A program made the position numbers and the translations under genes. A stretch of 64,000 nucleotides of DNA. It comes from Halomonas sp. 54_146 (lineage in GTDB: Bacteria; Pseudomonadota; Gammaproteobacteria; Pseudomonadales; Halomonadaceae). The DNA lies in assembly GCF_001507855.1 (NCBI RefSeq), contig NZ_LGEN01000008.1, positions 44,981 to 108,980 of the forward strand, written 5' to 3'. Below are positions 1 to 7,958 of this stretch, piece after piece; within the stretch, counting starts at the first letter, position 1, and each line of letters begins with the position of its first letter. Below the pieces are notes generated by a model that was given only the letters and a program-made list of their open reading frames with translations, was not told the origin of the DNA and made no database searches.

Positions 1-548
1 AGCTGCTTGCCGCCGTGCTGCTTTCCGCTCAGGCCACCGATGTAGGGGTCAATAAAGCCACCGCACGCCTCTACCCTGTTGCCAATACCCCCCAAGCGAT
101 TATTGAGTTAGGTATCGACGAGCTGAAAGCGCATATCAAAACCATTGGCTTATACAACACCAAAGCCGAAAACCTGATGAAAACCTGCCACCTGCTGGTC
201 AATCAGCACGGCGGCGAAGTGCCCCAAACCCGCCAAGCGCTGGAAGCCTTGCCGGGCGTTGGCCGTAAAACTGCCAATGTGATTCTCAACACGGCGTTTG
301 GCCAGCCCACCATGGCGGTGGATACGCATATTTTCCGGGTTGCTAATCGCACCGGCATCGCCAAAGGTAAAGATGTGTTAGAAGTTGAGCAAAAGCTGCT
401 GCGTCATGTGCCTAAAGCCTTTCTACAAGACGCTCACCACTGGCTGATTCTGCATGGCCGCTACACCTGCATTGCCCGCAAGCCCCGCTGTGGTAGCTGC
501 CTTATTGAGGATTTGTGCGACTACAAAGACAAAACCGAGCTTGCTTAA
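1..548 (+). CDS. nth: Endonuclease III, 5'-truncated by window edge
   Basis: Base-excision-repair DNA glycosylase/AP lyase for oxidised pyrimidines. The frame is open from the window edge (first full codon at base 3), so the ORF-track start at 15 is an internal GTG and the N-terminus lies outside. The helix-hairpin-helix LPGVGRKTAN carries the catalytic Lys, VDTHIFR carries the catalytic Asp, and the C-terminal cysteines spaced C-X6-C-X2-C-X5-C (CIARKPRCGSCLIEDLC) are the 4Fe-4S ligands. The sequence follows E. coli Nth closely through to its C-terminus. The last codons and stop are partly copied three times just downstream (see repeat at 537-594). No terminator was seen before the convergent neighbour. 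Confidence 0.96.
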   Translation, partial: LLAAVLLSAQATDVGVNKATARLYPVANTPQAIIELGIDELKAHIKTIGLYNTKAENLMKTCHLLVNQHGGEVPQTRQALEALPGVGRKTANVILNTAFGQPTMAVDTHIFRVANRTGIAKGKDVLEVEQKLLRHVPKAFLQDAHHWLILHGRYTCIARKPRCGSCLIEDLCDYKDKTELA

Positions 549-594
549 TCGAACGTGCTTAATCGAACTTGCTTAGCCGGAACGTGCTTAGCCG
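537..594. repeat. Short tandem duplication of the nth 3' end
   Basis: Four imperfect 14-15 bp units run head to tail: GAGCTTGCTTAATC, GAACGTGCTTAATC, GAACTTGCTTAGCCG, GAACGTGCTTAGCCG. The first unit is the end of nth including its stop codon. The array therefore looks like slippage or duplication of the gene's own tail into the intergenic space. Confidence 0.8.
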
Positions 595-613
595 CTTAAA
601 TCGCTTGACACCC

Positions 614-1687
614 TCACGCTGAACTTACTAGCAGTTGGCGGTAGGCCTCGCGCCACGCGGGCCACTCCCACGCGGTGGTATCGAGTGCTTCAGGGCGGCT
701 AGCGGGAACGGTTAGCCAAGCATTAAGCCGCGCATACAGCCCTTCCCGAGAGCCATCATAGCGATAGGCAGGCGGGTAAAGTGCAGGGAAACAGAGCCTA
801 TCAGGCACCAGCGGCAGCGCCCCGCGCTGAGCCGCCTCCATAATCGCTAAGCCCTGAAACTCATGCCACGTGGTCGAGACCACAATGCCCGCGCTTTCCA
901 GCAACTCGCGATAAGCAGGTTCTGGCTGCGGCCCCCACGCCACGATGTGCCTTGCCAAGCGCCGCTCTGCCTCGTCAAAAATGGCGGGCGCTTGACGAAA
1001 GCGCTGACCCAGCACCGCCAGCTCAAAGGCCACCCCGGCATCGCTTAATGCAAACAGTACGGCAAAGAAGTCGTCAGGGTTTTTGTCATACTCCCAGCGG
1101 TGGTTCCAGACAATGCGCTGTGGAACTGTTTTATTTACAGCCATTTGCTGGCCAGTTTCTGAACCATCAGCAATGGGCACCGGCAATACCCTGGCCCGCT
1201 CCCGCAGCGCTTCTAGTGGCTTAGCCGCAGGCAGGTTTTCAGGCATTTTTTTCAGAAAGGCTCGTGCACCGTCAATAAAAGAATCGCGGTTATAGGCGCT
1301 GTTAAACACCACGCAATCTGCCGCCAGCGCCGAGTAAAGGTTGACCATCTTGGCCTCTACTTGTGGCATCTGGTCGCTAGATTCCGGATAGGCAAACTGG
1401 TTTTCGTGGAAATAGACGATCTTTTTCGCTCGGCCAAGCTGCGGAAACAGCCCGACCAGCGTTGCCAAGTCCACCATCGACGTGGCTAGCACCGCATCAT
1501 AGTGCTGACTCAAAGTGTCATGTTCTTTTAGCAGCCAGCTCAGCGGGTTGCCGCGAATACGCCAGGCAAAATGCCGCGGCGCCAAGCTCAGGAGTGTCCA
1601 CGAGATGTCATCTAACTGGGCCATTAAGCTCTCAGCCCAGTAACGGTGGCTCACGGCTTCATAGGCAGATAACAGTAATACCCGCAT
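614..1687 (-). CDS. DUF3524 glycosyltransferase, tRNA-queuosine mannosyltransferase-like
   Basis: 357-aa GT-B-type glycosyltransferase. The N-terminus (LLLSAYEAVSHRYW) and the following WRIRGNPLSW and VYFHENQFAYP segments are characteristic of DUF3524, the family containing animal GTDC1/QTMAN, which mannosylates queuosine in tRNA. The C-terminal half has the usual nucleotide-sugar site features (NHRWEYDKNP, ATTWHEFQGLAIMEAAQRG-like loop). Its ATG overlaps the TAA of the upstream ArsA gene by one base (TAATG), so it is probably translationally coupled and last in the cstA operon. The substrate in bacteria is inferred from the family name only; it could glycosylate another acceptor. Confidence 0.75.
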   Translation of the reverse strand: MRVLLLSAYEAVSHRYWAESLMAQLDDISWTLLSLAPRHFAWRIRGNPLSWLLKEHDTLSQHYDAVLATSMVDLATLVGLFPQLGRAKKIVYFHENQFAYPESSDQMPQVEAKMVNLYSALAADCVVFNSAYNRDSFIDGARAFLKKMPENLPAAKPLEALRERARVLPVPIADGSETGQQMAVNKTVPQRIVWNHRWEYDKNPDDFFAVLFALSDAGVAFELAVLGQRFRQAPAIFDEAERRLARHIVAWGPQPEPAYRELLESAGIVVSTTWHEFQGLAIMEAAQRGALPLVPDRLCFPALYPPAYRYDGSREGLYARLNAWLTVPASRPEALDTTAWEWPAWREAYRQLLVSSA

Positions 1688-2694
1688 TAAAAACCCTGTT
1701 GTTCAAGCTTGCCGGCCAGCATTTCTAACACCTCAATGCCTTGAACATCGGTGGGCAGCCAGGGCAACCTAGGCCGCGGCAAACGGGCAAACAGCGTATC
1801 AATACGCGCAAGGTAGCTCGCTTCCTGCTCACGCCTTGCCTGCAAAAAAGCCCCATCTGCATCGGCGGGTATCACGCGGTTAATCAGCGTGCCTGCCACG
1901 GGTATATTAACCTCTTCAAGCGCTTTAACGGCGCGGTCTGTCTCTAAAATTGGTAGACGCTCGGGGGTCATCACAAACAGAAAGCTACACGCCTTGGGGT
2001 CTTCAATGCGGCGTCTGGCTTGATGAAATAAGCGGCGGCGATTGATCAGCGTTTTAGCGACATCGCGGGTACGCTCGTCTAAATCATCCAGCGGGTCTTC
2101 GCTGGGGTCATCGAAAGGCGTTGCTACGTCGCGGCCACGCTTAGGCGTCAGGTGGCCCAACACTTTGCCCAACTCAGCAGATTTGCGATTATGCGCCAGC
2201 AGGCCATCGGTCCAGGCGGCCATGGCTTCGGGCAAGGTTAATAGCCTTAGCGTATGGCCGGTGGGTGCCGTATCGAAAATAATCAGGTCGTAAGGTGCGG
2301 TGTCATCGATCATCAAGCGCGCCAAGCGCTCCAATAAAGCGGCTTCCTGGGTGCCGGGTGATTGGCGCGTCAGACGCATCTGGCGCTCTAGCTCTTGCAT
2401 CATTTCAGGCGCAGCGTAGCGGCGCATCTGCTGGGTTACCCGCTGCAAGTGGGCTTCCACCTCAATGTCAGGGTCGATTTCCATGGCATCAAGATTAGGT
2501 AGCAGACGCCTGGGCACATCGCCTAACGGGCGATCAAACACATCGCCAAGGCTGTGGGCGGGGTCGGTGGAGACCACCAGCACCCGCTTGCCGCGGCTAG
2601 CGGCAAGCACCGCTAACGAAGCCGCCACCGTGGTTTTCCCCACGCCCCCTTTGCCACCGACCCAAAGCAGGCGACGGTTAAGTAGTGCTTGCAT
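1687..2694 (-). CDS. ArsA/GET3-family ATPase
   Basis: About 335-aa soluble P-loop ATPase of the deviant Walker A class (GGKGGVGKTT near the N-terminus), with STDPAHSLGDVF (switch I), IIFDTAPTGHTLRLL (switch II) and the A-loop-like region typical of ArsA/TRC40. The ORF track begins at a TTG (2718), but the ATG at 2694 is preceded by AGAGGA at good spacing, so I use that start. It is a single-domain ATPase with no arsenical pump partner nearby. Instead it sits between a cory-CC-star gene and a DUF3524 glycosyltransferase behind cstA, which argues against arsenite export. A role in handling or assembling a membrane protein is inference. Confidence 0.85.
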   Translation of the reverse strand: MQALLNRRLLWVGGKGGVGKTTVAASLAVLAASRGKRVLVVSTDPAHSLGDVFDRPLGDVPRRLLPNLDAMEIDPDIEVEAHLQRVTQQMRRYAAPEMMQELERQMRLTRQSPGTQEAALLERLARLMIDDTAPYDLIIFDTAPTGHTLRLLTLPEAMAAWTDGLLAHNRKSAELGKVLGHLTPKRGRDVATPFDDPSEDPLDDLDERTRDVAKTLINRRRLFHQARRRIEDPKACSFLFVMTPERLPILETDRAVKALEEVNIPVAGTLINRVIPADADGAFLQARREQEASYLARIDTLFARLPRPRLPWLPTDVQGIEVLEMLAGKLEQQGF

Positions 2695-2727
2695 GGCGTT
2701 CCTCTCTATCGCTAACAACCGCGGTGT

Positions 2728-3030
2728 TTAACAGCAGCGGAAATGGTCTAAAGGTGAGTGTTCCATCCCCATACGCCTGTGCCAGTCGTGAAAACGCTCC
2801 AGCAGCAGCGGCTGAAGCTCTAGGGTGTAGTAAGAGGCTGGGTTCTGCAGGCCCATCATTTCAGAGAACACCAGCAGCATAAACAGGTCGTCTTCGTCGC
2901 GTCGCGCCCGGGCAATGGCACCCCGATAGCGCGAACTATACACCTCTTCCGTGAAGAAGCGGGCCTGGTTTAACCAGGCCCGTAACTTGTCACGACGCGA
3001 CGACGACCCGTGTAACGGGTCATCGTGCAT
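2728..3030 (-). CDS. Small cory-CC-star family protein
   Basis: 100-aa basic/aromatic soluble protein ending in FRCC immediately before the stop codon. The central region carries the SSRYRGAIARARRDEDD stretch; together with the terminal CC this matches what I remember of the family annotated cory-CC-star, usually found next to ArsA-like ATPases. Start codon ATG with SD AAGGGAG. It lies 43 bp downstream of cstA. The small E. coli CstA partner YbdD also ends in two cysteines, so this may be a positional equivalent, although the remaining sequence looks unrelated. Function unknown. Confidence 0.75.
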   Translation of the reverse strand: MHDDPLHGSSSRRDKLRAWLNQARFFTEEVYSSRYRGAIARARRDEDDLFMLLVFSEMMGLQNPASYYTLELQPLLLERFHDWHRRMGMEHSPLDHFRCC

Positions 3031-3073
3031 AACGTTTACTCCCTTATCGCTTAACTAACATGCAATAGCAGCG

Positions 3074-4750
3074 TTAATCGCCTTGAGCAGCCATTTCAGC
3101 GCGAGAACGCTTAAGCGCTGAGGCACATTCCATCGCGACCATAATAGCCGCTACCAGCACGACAATATCCAGCACCAGCAGGAACATGTTGCCCTGGTTC
3201 CAGAACGTGCGCAGCTGCATGAGTAGCGCCAAAATGGTCATCACCAGCAGGAAGCACAGCGGCGCTAAGGTAAACCACATGGGGCGCTTCATGCGTACCA
3301 ACATCACGGTAATCACCAGCAGCGTCAGGCCTGCCAACAGTTGGTTAGTGGTGCCAAACAGCGGCCAGATGATCAAGCCGCCGGAACCATCAGCACCGCC
3401 CGCGCCAAACGCAAGCAGCAAGCAGGTTCCTACTGCCAAGCCCGTGGCAATGGCGGGCTTTTTCATCCACTGCTGATTATAGATGTCGCCCCACTCTTGG
3501 AAAATATAGCGCTGCAGGCGTAAGCCAGTATCCATCGTGGTGCCTGCAAAGAGCGCAGCCATGACGGTTAATAGCGTAGCAGCGGTTACTTCCGGCAAGC
3601 CAAGGCCGTTATGGATAATAAAGGCACCACCTTCCACAAAGGCATTAACGCCCCCCTGGCCGAAGGCAGAGTACATGGCCTGCCAATCGCCCAAGGTGGC
3701 AAAACCGGCCGTTGCTGCCAAAATGGCTGCCAGTGCGAGCATGCCTTCGCCCACCGCACCGAAATAACCTACAAAGCGCGCATCGGTCTCTTTGTTCAGC
3801 TGCTTAGACGTTGTGCCTGAAGAAACCAGCCCGTGGAAGCCAGATATTGCACCGCACGCAATGGTCACGAACAGCAACGGTATTAATGACGGCGTACCCG
3901 CTGGCACATCGCTATTAAACGCAGGCGCTACCAGCACCGGGTTCAACAGGACCAACGCGCCATACAAGATGAGCAAACCAATAAATAGCTGTAAGCCGTT
4001 AATATAATCCCGCGGCTGAAGCAGCATCCATACCGGCAGCAGTGAAGCAATCGCCGCGTAGCCAAACAGAATTAAAATCCACACCGCATTACCCGACATA
4101 CCGCCTACTTCAGCCGGCATTTGAATGGGTACCGAAGGCCCAATGCCGATCAATGCATAAAGCGCCCCAACCCCAATCAAAGAGACGAGCGCCAGGCTCA
4201 AAATCCGGCGGTAGATCAGTTGGCCAATAATCAGCGCCACAATAATGGCCCCCCAAACCGGCACTACCGCGCTTGGGAAATTCATCATCAGCCCGGCGAT
4301 GACGACGGCAAATACCGCGTTAACCATCAGTAATACCAGGAAGATAACGATCATAAAGATACTGCGGGCACGCTTACCGACCACATCACCCGTTAAAGCG
4401 CCCACCGATTTGGCTTTGTTGCGCACGCTGGCCCAAATGGCACCGAAATCGTGGATACCGGCAAAGAAAATCGTGCCGAACACCACCCATAAAAAGGCCG
4501 GTGCCCAACCCCAGATAACGGCAATAGCCGGGCCCACAATGGGGGCCGCGCCTGCCACAGAGGTAAAGTGATGGCCCCACAAGACAAACCGATTGGTTGG
4601 CACATAATCAATGCCATCCTCAAACTCATGGGCAGGGGTTTTGAAATCAGGATCTAGTTGATAGATCTTCTCGGCAATGAACTTGGAGTACACAAAGTAC
4701 CCCAAGGCCATTGCGCCAAGACCTACCACTAGCAGTAAGATAGCACTCAT
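3074..4750 (-). CDS. cstA: CstA-family carbon starvation/pyruvate-peptide permease
   Basis: 558-aa polytopic inner-membrane protein with many hydrophobic segments. It carries CstA hallmarks: the early HEFEDGIDYVPTNRFVLWGHHF stretch (only partly quoted here: YVPTNRFVLWGHHF), GPAIAVIWGWAPA, HDFGAIWASVRNK and SGTTSKQLNKETDARFVGY. The family imports pyruvate or peptides. It is shorter than E. coli CstA (701 aa), like the compact CstA subgroup. The ORF track starts at a GTG at 4756, but the ATG at 4750 has AAGGAG eight bases upstream. It is first in a leftward operon with cory-CC-star, arsA-like and glycosyltransferase genes. The 525-bp upstream spacer separates it from a divergent signalling cluster that may respond to similar carbon compounds. 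Confidence 0.93.
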   Translation of the reverse strand: MSAILLLVVGLGAMALGYFVYSKFIAEKIYQLDPDFKTPAHEFEDGIDYVPTNRFVLWGHHFTSVAGAAPIVGPAIAVIWGWAPAFLWVVFGTIFFAGIHDFGAIWASVRNKAKSVGALTGDVVGKRARSIFMIVIFLVLLMVNAVFAVVIAGLMMNFPSAVVPVWGAIIVALIIGQLIYRRILSLALVSLIGVGALYALIGIGPSVPIQMPAEVGGMSGNAVWILILFGYAAIASLLPVWMLLQPRDYINGLQLFIGLLILYGALVLLNPVLVAPAFNSDVPAGTPSLIPLLFVTIACGAISGFHGLVSSGTTSKQLNKETDARFVGYFGAVGEGMLALAAILAATAGFATLGDWQAMYSAFGQGGVNAFVEGGAFIIHNGLGLPEVTAATLLTVMAALFAGTTMDTGLRLQRYIFQEWGDIYNQQWMKKPAIATGLAVGTCLLLAFGAGGADGSGGLIIWPLFGTTNQLLAGLTLLVITVMLVRMKRPMWFTLAPLCFLLVMTILALLMQLRTFWNQGNMFLLVLDIVVLVAAIMVAMECASALKRSRAEMAAQGD

Positions 4751-5031
4751 GGGCACTGCTCCTTTGGTATGGTTTGCTGGTCGTTATTGACGTGCTTTTT
4801 TTTACTTGCTTTTTTACTCGCTATTTTCACTAGCGCTACTTATTAACCCTAGCGACTGACCTAGGGGGGAACAACGCTTTCAACATACAAAGTATTTATC
4901 AGTTAACTGTGAAGTTAATAAGAATACAATTTCAACGGCCTGAATTAATCCTAAAGTCTTACGCCATACGGCTTATATCGTCTATTTTTCCCGTGCTATC
5001 CATTTACCCCTGCTTCCTACTTTTCCTACTA

Positions 5032-5065
5032 CTAACCCACGCCTCCCGCTAACCCACGCTTCCCA
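5032..5065. repeat. 17-bp tandem duplication upstream of response regulator
   Basis: CTAACCCACGCCTCCCG followed directly by CTAACCCACGCTTCCCA (two differences). Confidence 0.85.
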
Positions 5066-5136
5066 GCAATCTTGCTTCTAGCAATACTGATTGCCTGCAT
5101 TCGGCCAAGGTCGTCTTGGCCGCCCTTCTCTGTCTA

Positions 5137-5169
5137 ACTACACTACATAGCCTGACTACACTACATAGC
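5137..5169. repeat. 18-bp-period tandem repeat upstream of response regulator
   Basis: ACTACACTACATAGC occurs twice, identical, with an 18-bp period. Confidence 0.9.
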
Positions 5170-5281
5170 AAAATATCTAAATAGCGCTTACATAAATAGC
5201 GATCACTCTTGTACCAGCGAATTACCTGCGAGATATCCTGGCAGCGCTAACACGAACAACAAATAACGACAGGAGAGTTCC

Positions 5282-5656
5282 ATGGCCAAAGTGCTTGTGG
5301 TCGATGATGAACCCAACATTGTTCTATCTATTGAATTTCTGATGGAGCAAGCGGGATTCGAGGTCGTGACTGCCGAAGACGGTGAACAAGCCCTGGCGCG
5401 CGTCAACGATAGCCAGCCCGATTTACTGCTACTCGACATAAGCCTACCGGGGATTAGCGGTTTTGACGTGTTGGAACGGCTGCGCAGTGAAGCGGCCACC
5501 GCCCAGCTTCCCATTATTATGCTGACCGCTCACGGGCGTGATGTTGAACGGGAAAAAGGCATGGCGCTGGGTGCCGATGACTACATCACCAAGCCTTTCT
5601 CCACCCAAGCATTGGTCGAGAAAGTTAAAGCGCTGCTGATTGAGGAACAGCCATGA
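5282..5656 (+). CDS. Single-domain response regulator
   Basis: 124-aa CheY-like receiver with no output domain. It has acidic residues at D8/D9 (VVDDE), phosphoacceptor D52 ([10 protein letters not shown]), switch T82 (MLTAH) and K104 (ITKPFS). Start ATG has SD AGGAG. The stop overlaps the next start by four bases (ATGA), so it is coupled to the pseudokinase-exonuclease gene. It is the likely partner of the SLC5-type histidine kinase encoded two genes downstream. Lacking a DNA-binding domain, it must act by protein contact or by relay; the CrbR-type regulators of acetate metabolism in other gammaproteobacteria carry an output domain. Confidence 0.92.
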   Translation: MAKVLVVDDEPNIVLSIEFLMEQAGFEVVTAEDGEQALARVNDSQPDLLLLDISLPGISGFDVLERLRSEAATAQLPIIMLTAHGRDVEREKGMALGADDYITKPFSTQALVEKVKALLIEEQP

Positions 5657-7716
5657 CCCGAGGCGGGCTACCTAAACGCCAGCGCCTGATTGGCCTATGG
5701 CTTCTGCTCAGCGGTATCAGCCTGCTGGGCGGCGCTATTTTTGCTGCTTGGCTGGATGCCCAGCTCGCCCCCACGGGCTGGACAAGAATAGCCCTATGGC
5801 TGGGCAGTTTTTCCGGCGGCGCGACGATCTTCTTGGTGGGCTTACTGCTTGAACGCATGCTGTTTACGCCGCTGCGCCACTTACAGGTGCAGCTGGCGCG
5901 CTTAGTCGCTAACCCTGATGCCCGCGACGAACACCCACCCGAAGGCTGGTTAAAAGGGCTCGGGCCTGATCTACGCCGTGTGCGCGAGAGCTGGCGGGCA
6001 GATCGCAGCCGCCTGGCCACTGCCCATGCCGAAGGCGCACGCAGCGCCGCCCGCATTCGCCAGGAACTTGAAACGCTACTGCAAGTGCTCGAAACGCCGC
6101 TACTGCTGTGTGACCACCACCGCCGCCTGATGCTATTTAATCAGGCCGCGGAAGACTTCTTTGTTGGCAATACCGGCCTTGGTTTAGGTAAGCGCTTAGA
6201 AGCACTTTTGCCCGTTGCCAGTTTGCAGCAAGCGCTCAGCCAGCTGCCTAACGACGGCTCGCCCAGAGAACTGCTAGCCCCCTGCGATGACCGCTGGCTA
6301 AAAGTGATCCTGCGCCGCGTGCCGGGCAGCAACGGCGAAACGCTGCTGACCTTTAGCGACGCCACCGCCTCGTGGTCGAGTGAAATGGGGGTAAGAGCCG
6401 AACTTGCCGATATGCTGACACCGCTGCGTCAACATACCGCCAGCCTGACCAGTGCCGCCGATGCGCTGATTCAATTGCGCCACCAAAGCGATGCTGATAC
6501 GTCACTGCTGCGCCAACGGTTTGAGCGCGTTATTCACGAGGAAGGCACCACATTAGGTGACAACGTTGCCAAAATTGGCCAGTTGCTCGACGACCTGCAG
6601 CATCAAGGGGAGCGTTTAACGCCCATGTGGTCGAACGACTTCTGGCAGGCCTTGGATGAGCGCCTTGATCCCGAACACCGCCTAATCACCCCAGTCGGCA
6701 TGCCGGCTTGGTTTAAAGGCGATGCGCCCGCGCTAATCGCACTGTTTGACTCACTCGTCAAACATTTAAACGCCCACCTTCCCGACAGCGGCTTTGAGGG
6801 AGAAATATGCCTGGGTAATAAACGTGTCTATCTGGATCTTATATGGCACGGCAAAGCGATACCCGAACACGAACTGGCCGAATGGCGCCAGCAACCGCTG
6901 GCCTCGTTGCCGCTCAACCCTACCGTTGCGGATGTACTGCGCCAACACGCCAGCGATATTTGGAGCCTGGCCGACGCCGATGGCGTTCATGCCCGCCTGC
7001 GCCTTCCCCTGCCCGCCATGGAACGGGTCGGCCCGCCCAGGGAAACGGCACCGCCGCGCCCCGAGTTCCACGACTTTGGCATTGCTGACCTGCCCCCGCC
7101 GGATGAGGCACTGGCCAGCCGCTCGTTGCGCAGCCTGGAAGTGGTCGCCTTTGACACCGAAACCACCGGGCTTGAGCTGCGCCGTGGCGATACGGTCATC
7201 AGCTTGGGGGCTTGCCGCGTGGTCAACGCCCGTTTATTGGCAAGCGAAGCCTTCGATCAAAAAGTTGACCCAAAGCGGCCAATCCCGCCTGCCAGCACGG
7301 CGATTCACGGCCTCACCGATGCGGATGTGATTGGCGCGCCACCGCTGGATATCGTACTTACCCGCTTTCGCGACTACGTAGGCGAAGCCGTATTGCTGGC
7401 GCATAACGCCGCCTTTGATCTACTCGCTATCAGTCACAAAGGTGTCGTTTTTGATATTCCTGTCATCGACACCCTGCTGATTTCGCGGGCGCTGGATGAA
7501 GCCTTAGACGGGCACGACCTGGATAGCCTTGCAAAGCGCTATGATCTGGCATTTCCGCCAGGCACACGCCACACTGCCCTAGGCGATGCCCGCGTTACCG
7601 CCGAGCTATGGCTAGCCTTGCTGCCCCGCTTGGAAGCCCGCGGTGTAGACACCCTAGAGCAGTTGCTAGCGCTGCAGGCCAATGCCTTTGACCGACAGGA
7701 TGCCAGTGCCTCATGA
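5653..7716 (+). CDS. Membrane pseudo-histidine kinase fused to DnaQ-like exonuclease
   Basis: 687 aa. Two N-terminal membrane segments (about residues 12-35 and 47-68) are followed by a linker, a PAS-like domain (about 140-240), a HisKA-like helical pair lacking the phosphoacceptor His ([18 protein letters not shown]) and a HATPase-like region that has lost the N and G boxes. The C-terminus (from about residue 495) is an intact DEDDh 3'-5' exonuclease: FDTETTG (D501, E503), AHNAAFD (D589) and HTALGD (H640, D645). It resembles the 'probable nuclease' genes found beside actP/yjcH and DUF294 genes in pseudomonads. It overlaps the receiver gene by 4 bp. The substrate is unknown; the exonuclease could act on DNA, RNA or nucleotides. 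Confidence 0.85.
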   Translation: MTRGGLPKRQRLIGLWLLLSGISLLGGAIFAAWLDAQLAPTGWTRIALWLGSFSGGATIFLVGLLLERMLFTPLRHLQVQLARLVANPDARDEHPPEGWLKGLGPDLRRVRESWRADRSRLATAHAEGARSAARIRQELETLLQVLETPLLLCDHHRRLMLFNQAAEDFFVGNTGLGLGKRLEALLPVASLQQALSQLPNDGSPRELLAPCDDRWLKVILRRVPGSNGETLLTFSDATASWSSEMGVRAELADMLTPLRQHTASLTSAADALIQLRHQSDADTSLLRQRFERVIHEEGTTLGDNVAKIGQLLDDLQHQGERLTPMWSNDFWQALDERLDPEHRLITPVGMPAWFKGDAPALIALFDSLVKHLNAHLPDSGFEGEICLGNKRVYLDLIWHGKAIPEHELAEWRQQPLASLPLNPTVADVLRQHASDIWSLADADGVHARLRLPLPAMERVGPPRETAPPRPEFHDFGIADLPPPDEALASRSLRSLEVVAFDTETTGLELRRGDTVISLGACRVVNARLLASEAFDQKVDPKRPIPPASTAIHGLTDADVIGAPPLDIVLTRFRDYVGEAVLLAHNAAFDLLAISHKGVVFDIPVIDTLLISRALDEALDGHDLDSLAKRYDLAFPPGTRHTALGDARVTAELWLALLPRLEARGVDTLEQLLALQANAFDRQDASAS

Positions 7717-7746
7717 ACCGCTTAACATTATGCAACACGTAACCTT

Positions 7747-7956
7747 ATGAAACCTTCAGGCGTGAAATCACGTAAAGCAGAGCGTTTGATGGCGTTAGTC
7801 GCTATCGCCCTATTACTGTTCTGCCCGCCGCTGATTATTGTGGTGGACCGTCTACCCTCTTTTAACGTGGGCTGGCTACCGCTGTATTTGTTTAGCGCCT
7901 GGGCGGTAGTGATTGGCTTAACCGCCTGGCTAATGGAACACCGCGCGGGGCACTGA
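7747..7956 (+). CDS. Small two-TM membrane protein preceding sensor kinase
   Basis: 69 aa with a basic N-terminus and two hydrophobic segments (about residues 14-34 and 42-62). The stop is only two bases before the ATG of the histidine kinase gene, suggesting translational coupling. Its position and topology resemble CbrX, the short ORF coupled to cbrA in Pseudomonas, and it may also be compared with DUF4212/YjcH subunits of ActP-type symporters. Sequence identity to either is not claimed. It probably assists the symporter-like domain of the kinase. Confidence 0.72.
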   Translation: MKPSGVKSRKAERLMALVAIALLLFCPPLIIVVDRLPSFNVGWLPLYLFSAWAVVIGLTAWLMEHRAGH

Positions 7957-7958
7957 CC

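Larger units (their letters stand above)
4751..5281. other. Divergent intergenic region between cstA and the response regulator
   Basis: No credible ORF. It must hold the promoters for cstA (leftward) and the signalling cluster (rightward). It contains two perfect or near-perfect tandem duplications: a 17-bp unit CTAACCCACGCCTCCCG at 5032-5065 and the 15-bp ACTACACTACATAGC repeated with an 18-bp period at 5137-5169. The region near 4790-4850 is also repetitive (GCTTTTTTACTCGC-like). A confident -35/-10 pair or sigma-54 site could not be assigned by eye. Confidence 0.6.

Noticed and set aside
1687-2694. Arsenite efflux function for the ArsA-like gene
   Set aside because: Single ATPase domain and no arsB, arsD or arsR nearby; the operon context is cstA/cory-CC-star.
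6794-7330. 178-aa plus-strand ORF in another frame of the exonuclease gene
   Set aside because: Overlaps the conserved exonuclease frame; its Arg/Pro/Trp-rich composition is typical of an out-of-frame GC-rich shadow.
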